Shown in pieces: positions 62,316-64,000 of a stretch of 64,000 nucleotides of DNA (position 1 is its first letter; every line of letters begins with the position of its first letter). Position numbers and translations under genes: made by a program. The DNA is from Rhynchosporium graminicola (taxonomy: Eukaryota > Ascomycota > Leotiomycetes > Helotiales > Ploettnerulaceae), in contig FJUW01000031.1 in the NCBI GenBank assembly GCA_900074885.1, forward strand, positions 250,634 through 314,633, written 5' to 3'. The notes below the pieces were generated by a model. That model did no database searches. It was given only the letters and a program-made list of their open reading frames with translations, and had not been told where the DNA came from.

Positions 62316-64000
<1,685 letters not shown>

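Overview
The window reads as nuclear DNA of a filamentous ascomycete (Pezizomycotina). The genes have short introns of about 46-112 nt with GTNNGN donors and CTAA(C/T)-like branch sites. There is one dispersed 5S rRNA gene, a long AT-rich block carrying the dinucleotide signature of repeat-induced point mutation (RIP), and filamentous-fungal genes: UDP-galactopyranose mutase, a hevein-repeat secreted protein and a fungal M13 peptidase. A Leotiomycete-type genome with AT-rich blocks would fit, but I cannot fix the class from sequence alone. Gene models were assembled by hand from reading frames and splice signals; feature coordinates give the whole span and exons are listed in the evidence.

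Region by region. Bases 1 to about 6,200 are a RIP-degraded, gene-free repeat block. It holds a short LTR element (129-2322) with 186-bp LTRs, a 5-bp target duplication and an internal array of about 177-bp repeats, then further retroelement debris. From about 6.2 to 12.4 kb the base composition is normal but I find no convincing gene. From 12.8 to 33.3 kb all genes lie on the + strand: a Myb/SANT-like protein, an HTD2-type hotdog dehydratase, a three-hevein-domain secreted protein, a 5S rRNA gene, an M13 metallopeptidase, a MARVEL-type membrane protein, a 1,178-residue disordered protein of unknown function, and two small genes that look like ancient tandem paralogues. VPS13 fills 34.0-43.7 kb on the minus strand and diverges from a DUF3429/TMEM69-like mitochondrial membrane protein gene. 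From 45.7 to 58.8 kb genes are sparse: a small orphan, a four-helix membrane protein and a probable pseudokinase with a 17-nt last coding exon. The right end carries a TPT/DMT-family transporter (minus) facing away from UDP-galactopyranose mutase (plus, cut by the window end). This arrangement matches the galactofuranose pair ugtA/glfB - ugmA/glfA known from Aspergillus.

Functional links. The clearest one is the divergent galactofuranose pair: the mutase makes UDP-Galf in the cytosol and the transporter would carry it into the Golgi for glycan assembly. VPS13 and the DUF3429 protein share a roughly 0.8-kb divergent promoter region, but a functional tie is only inference. I saw no secondary-metabolite cluster, CRISPR array, phage or bacterial-type operon. 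I did not find a clearly new multi-gene system. The best candidates for follow-up are the RIP-hit short LTR element with its internal satellite, the divergent but covariation-supported 5S gene, the small paralogue pair, and the kinase-fold protein lacking its catalytic aspartate.
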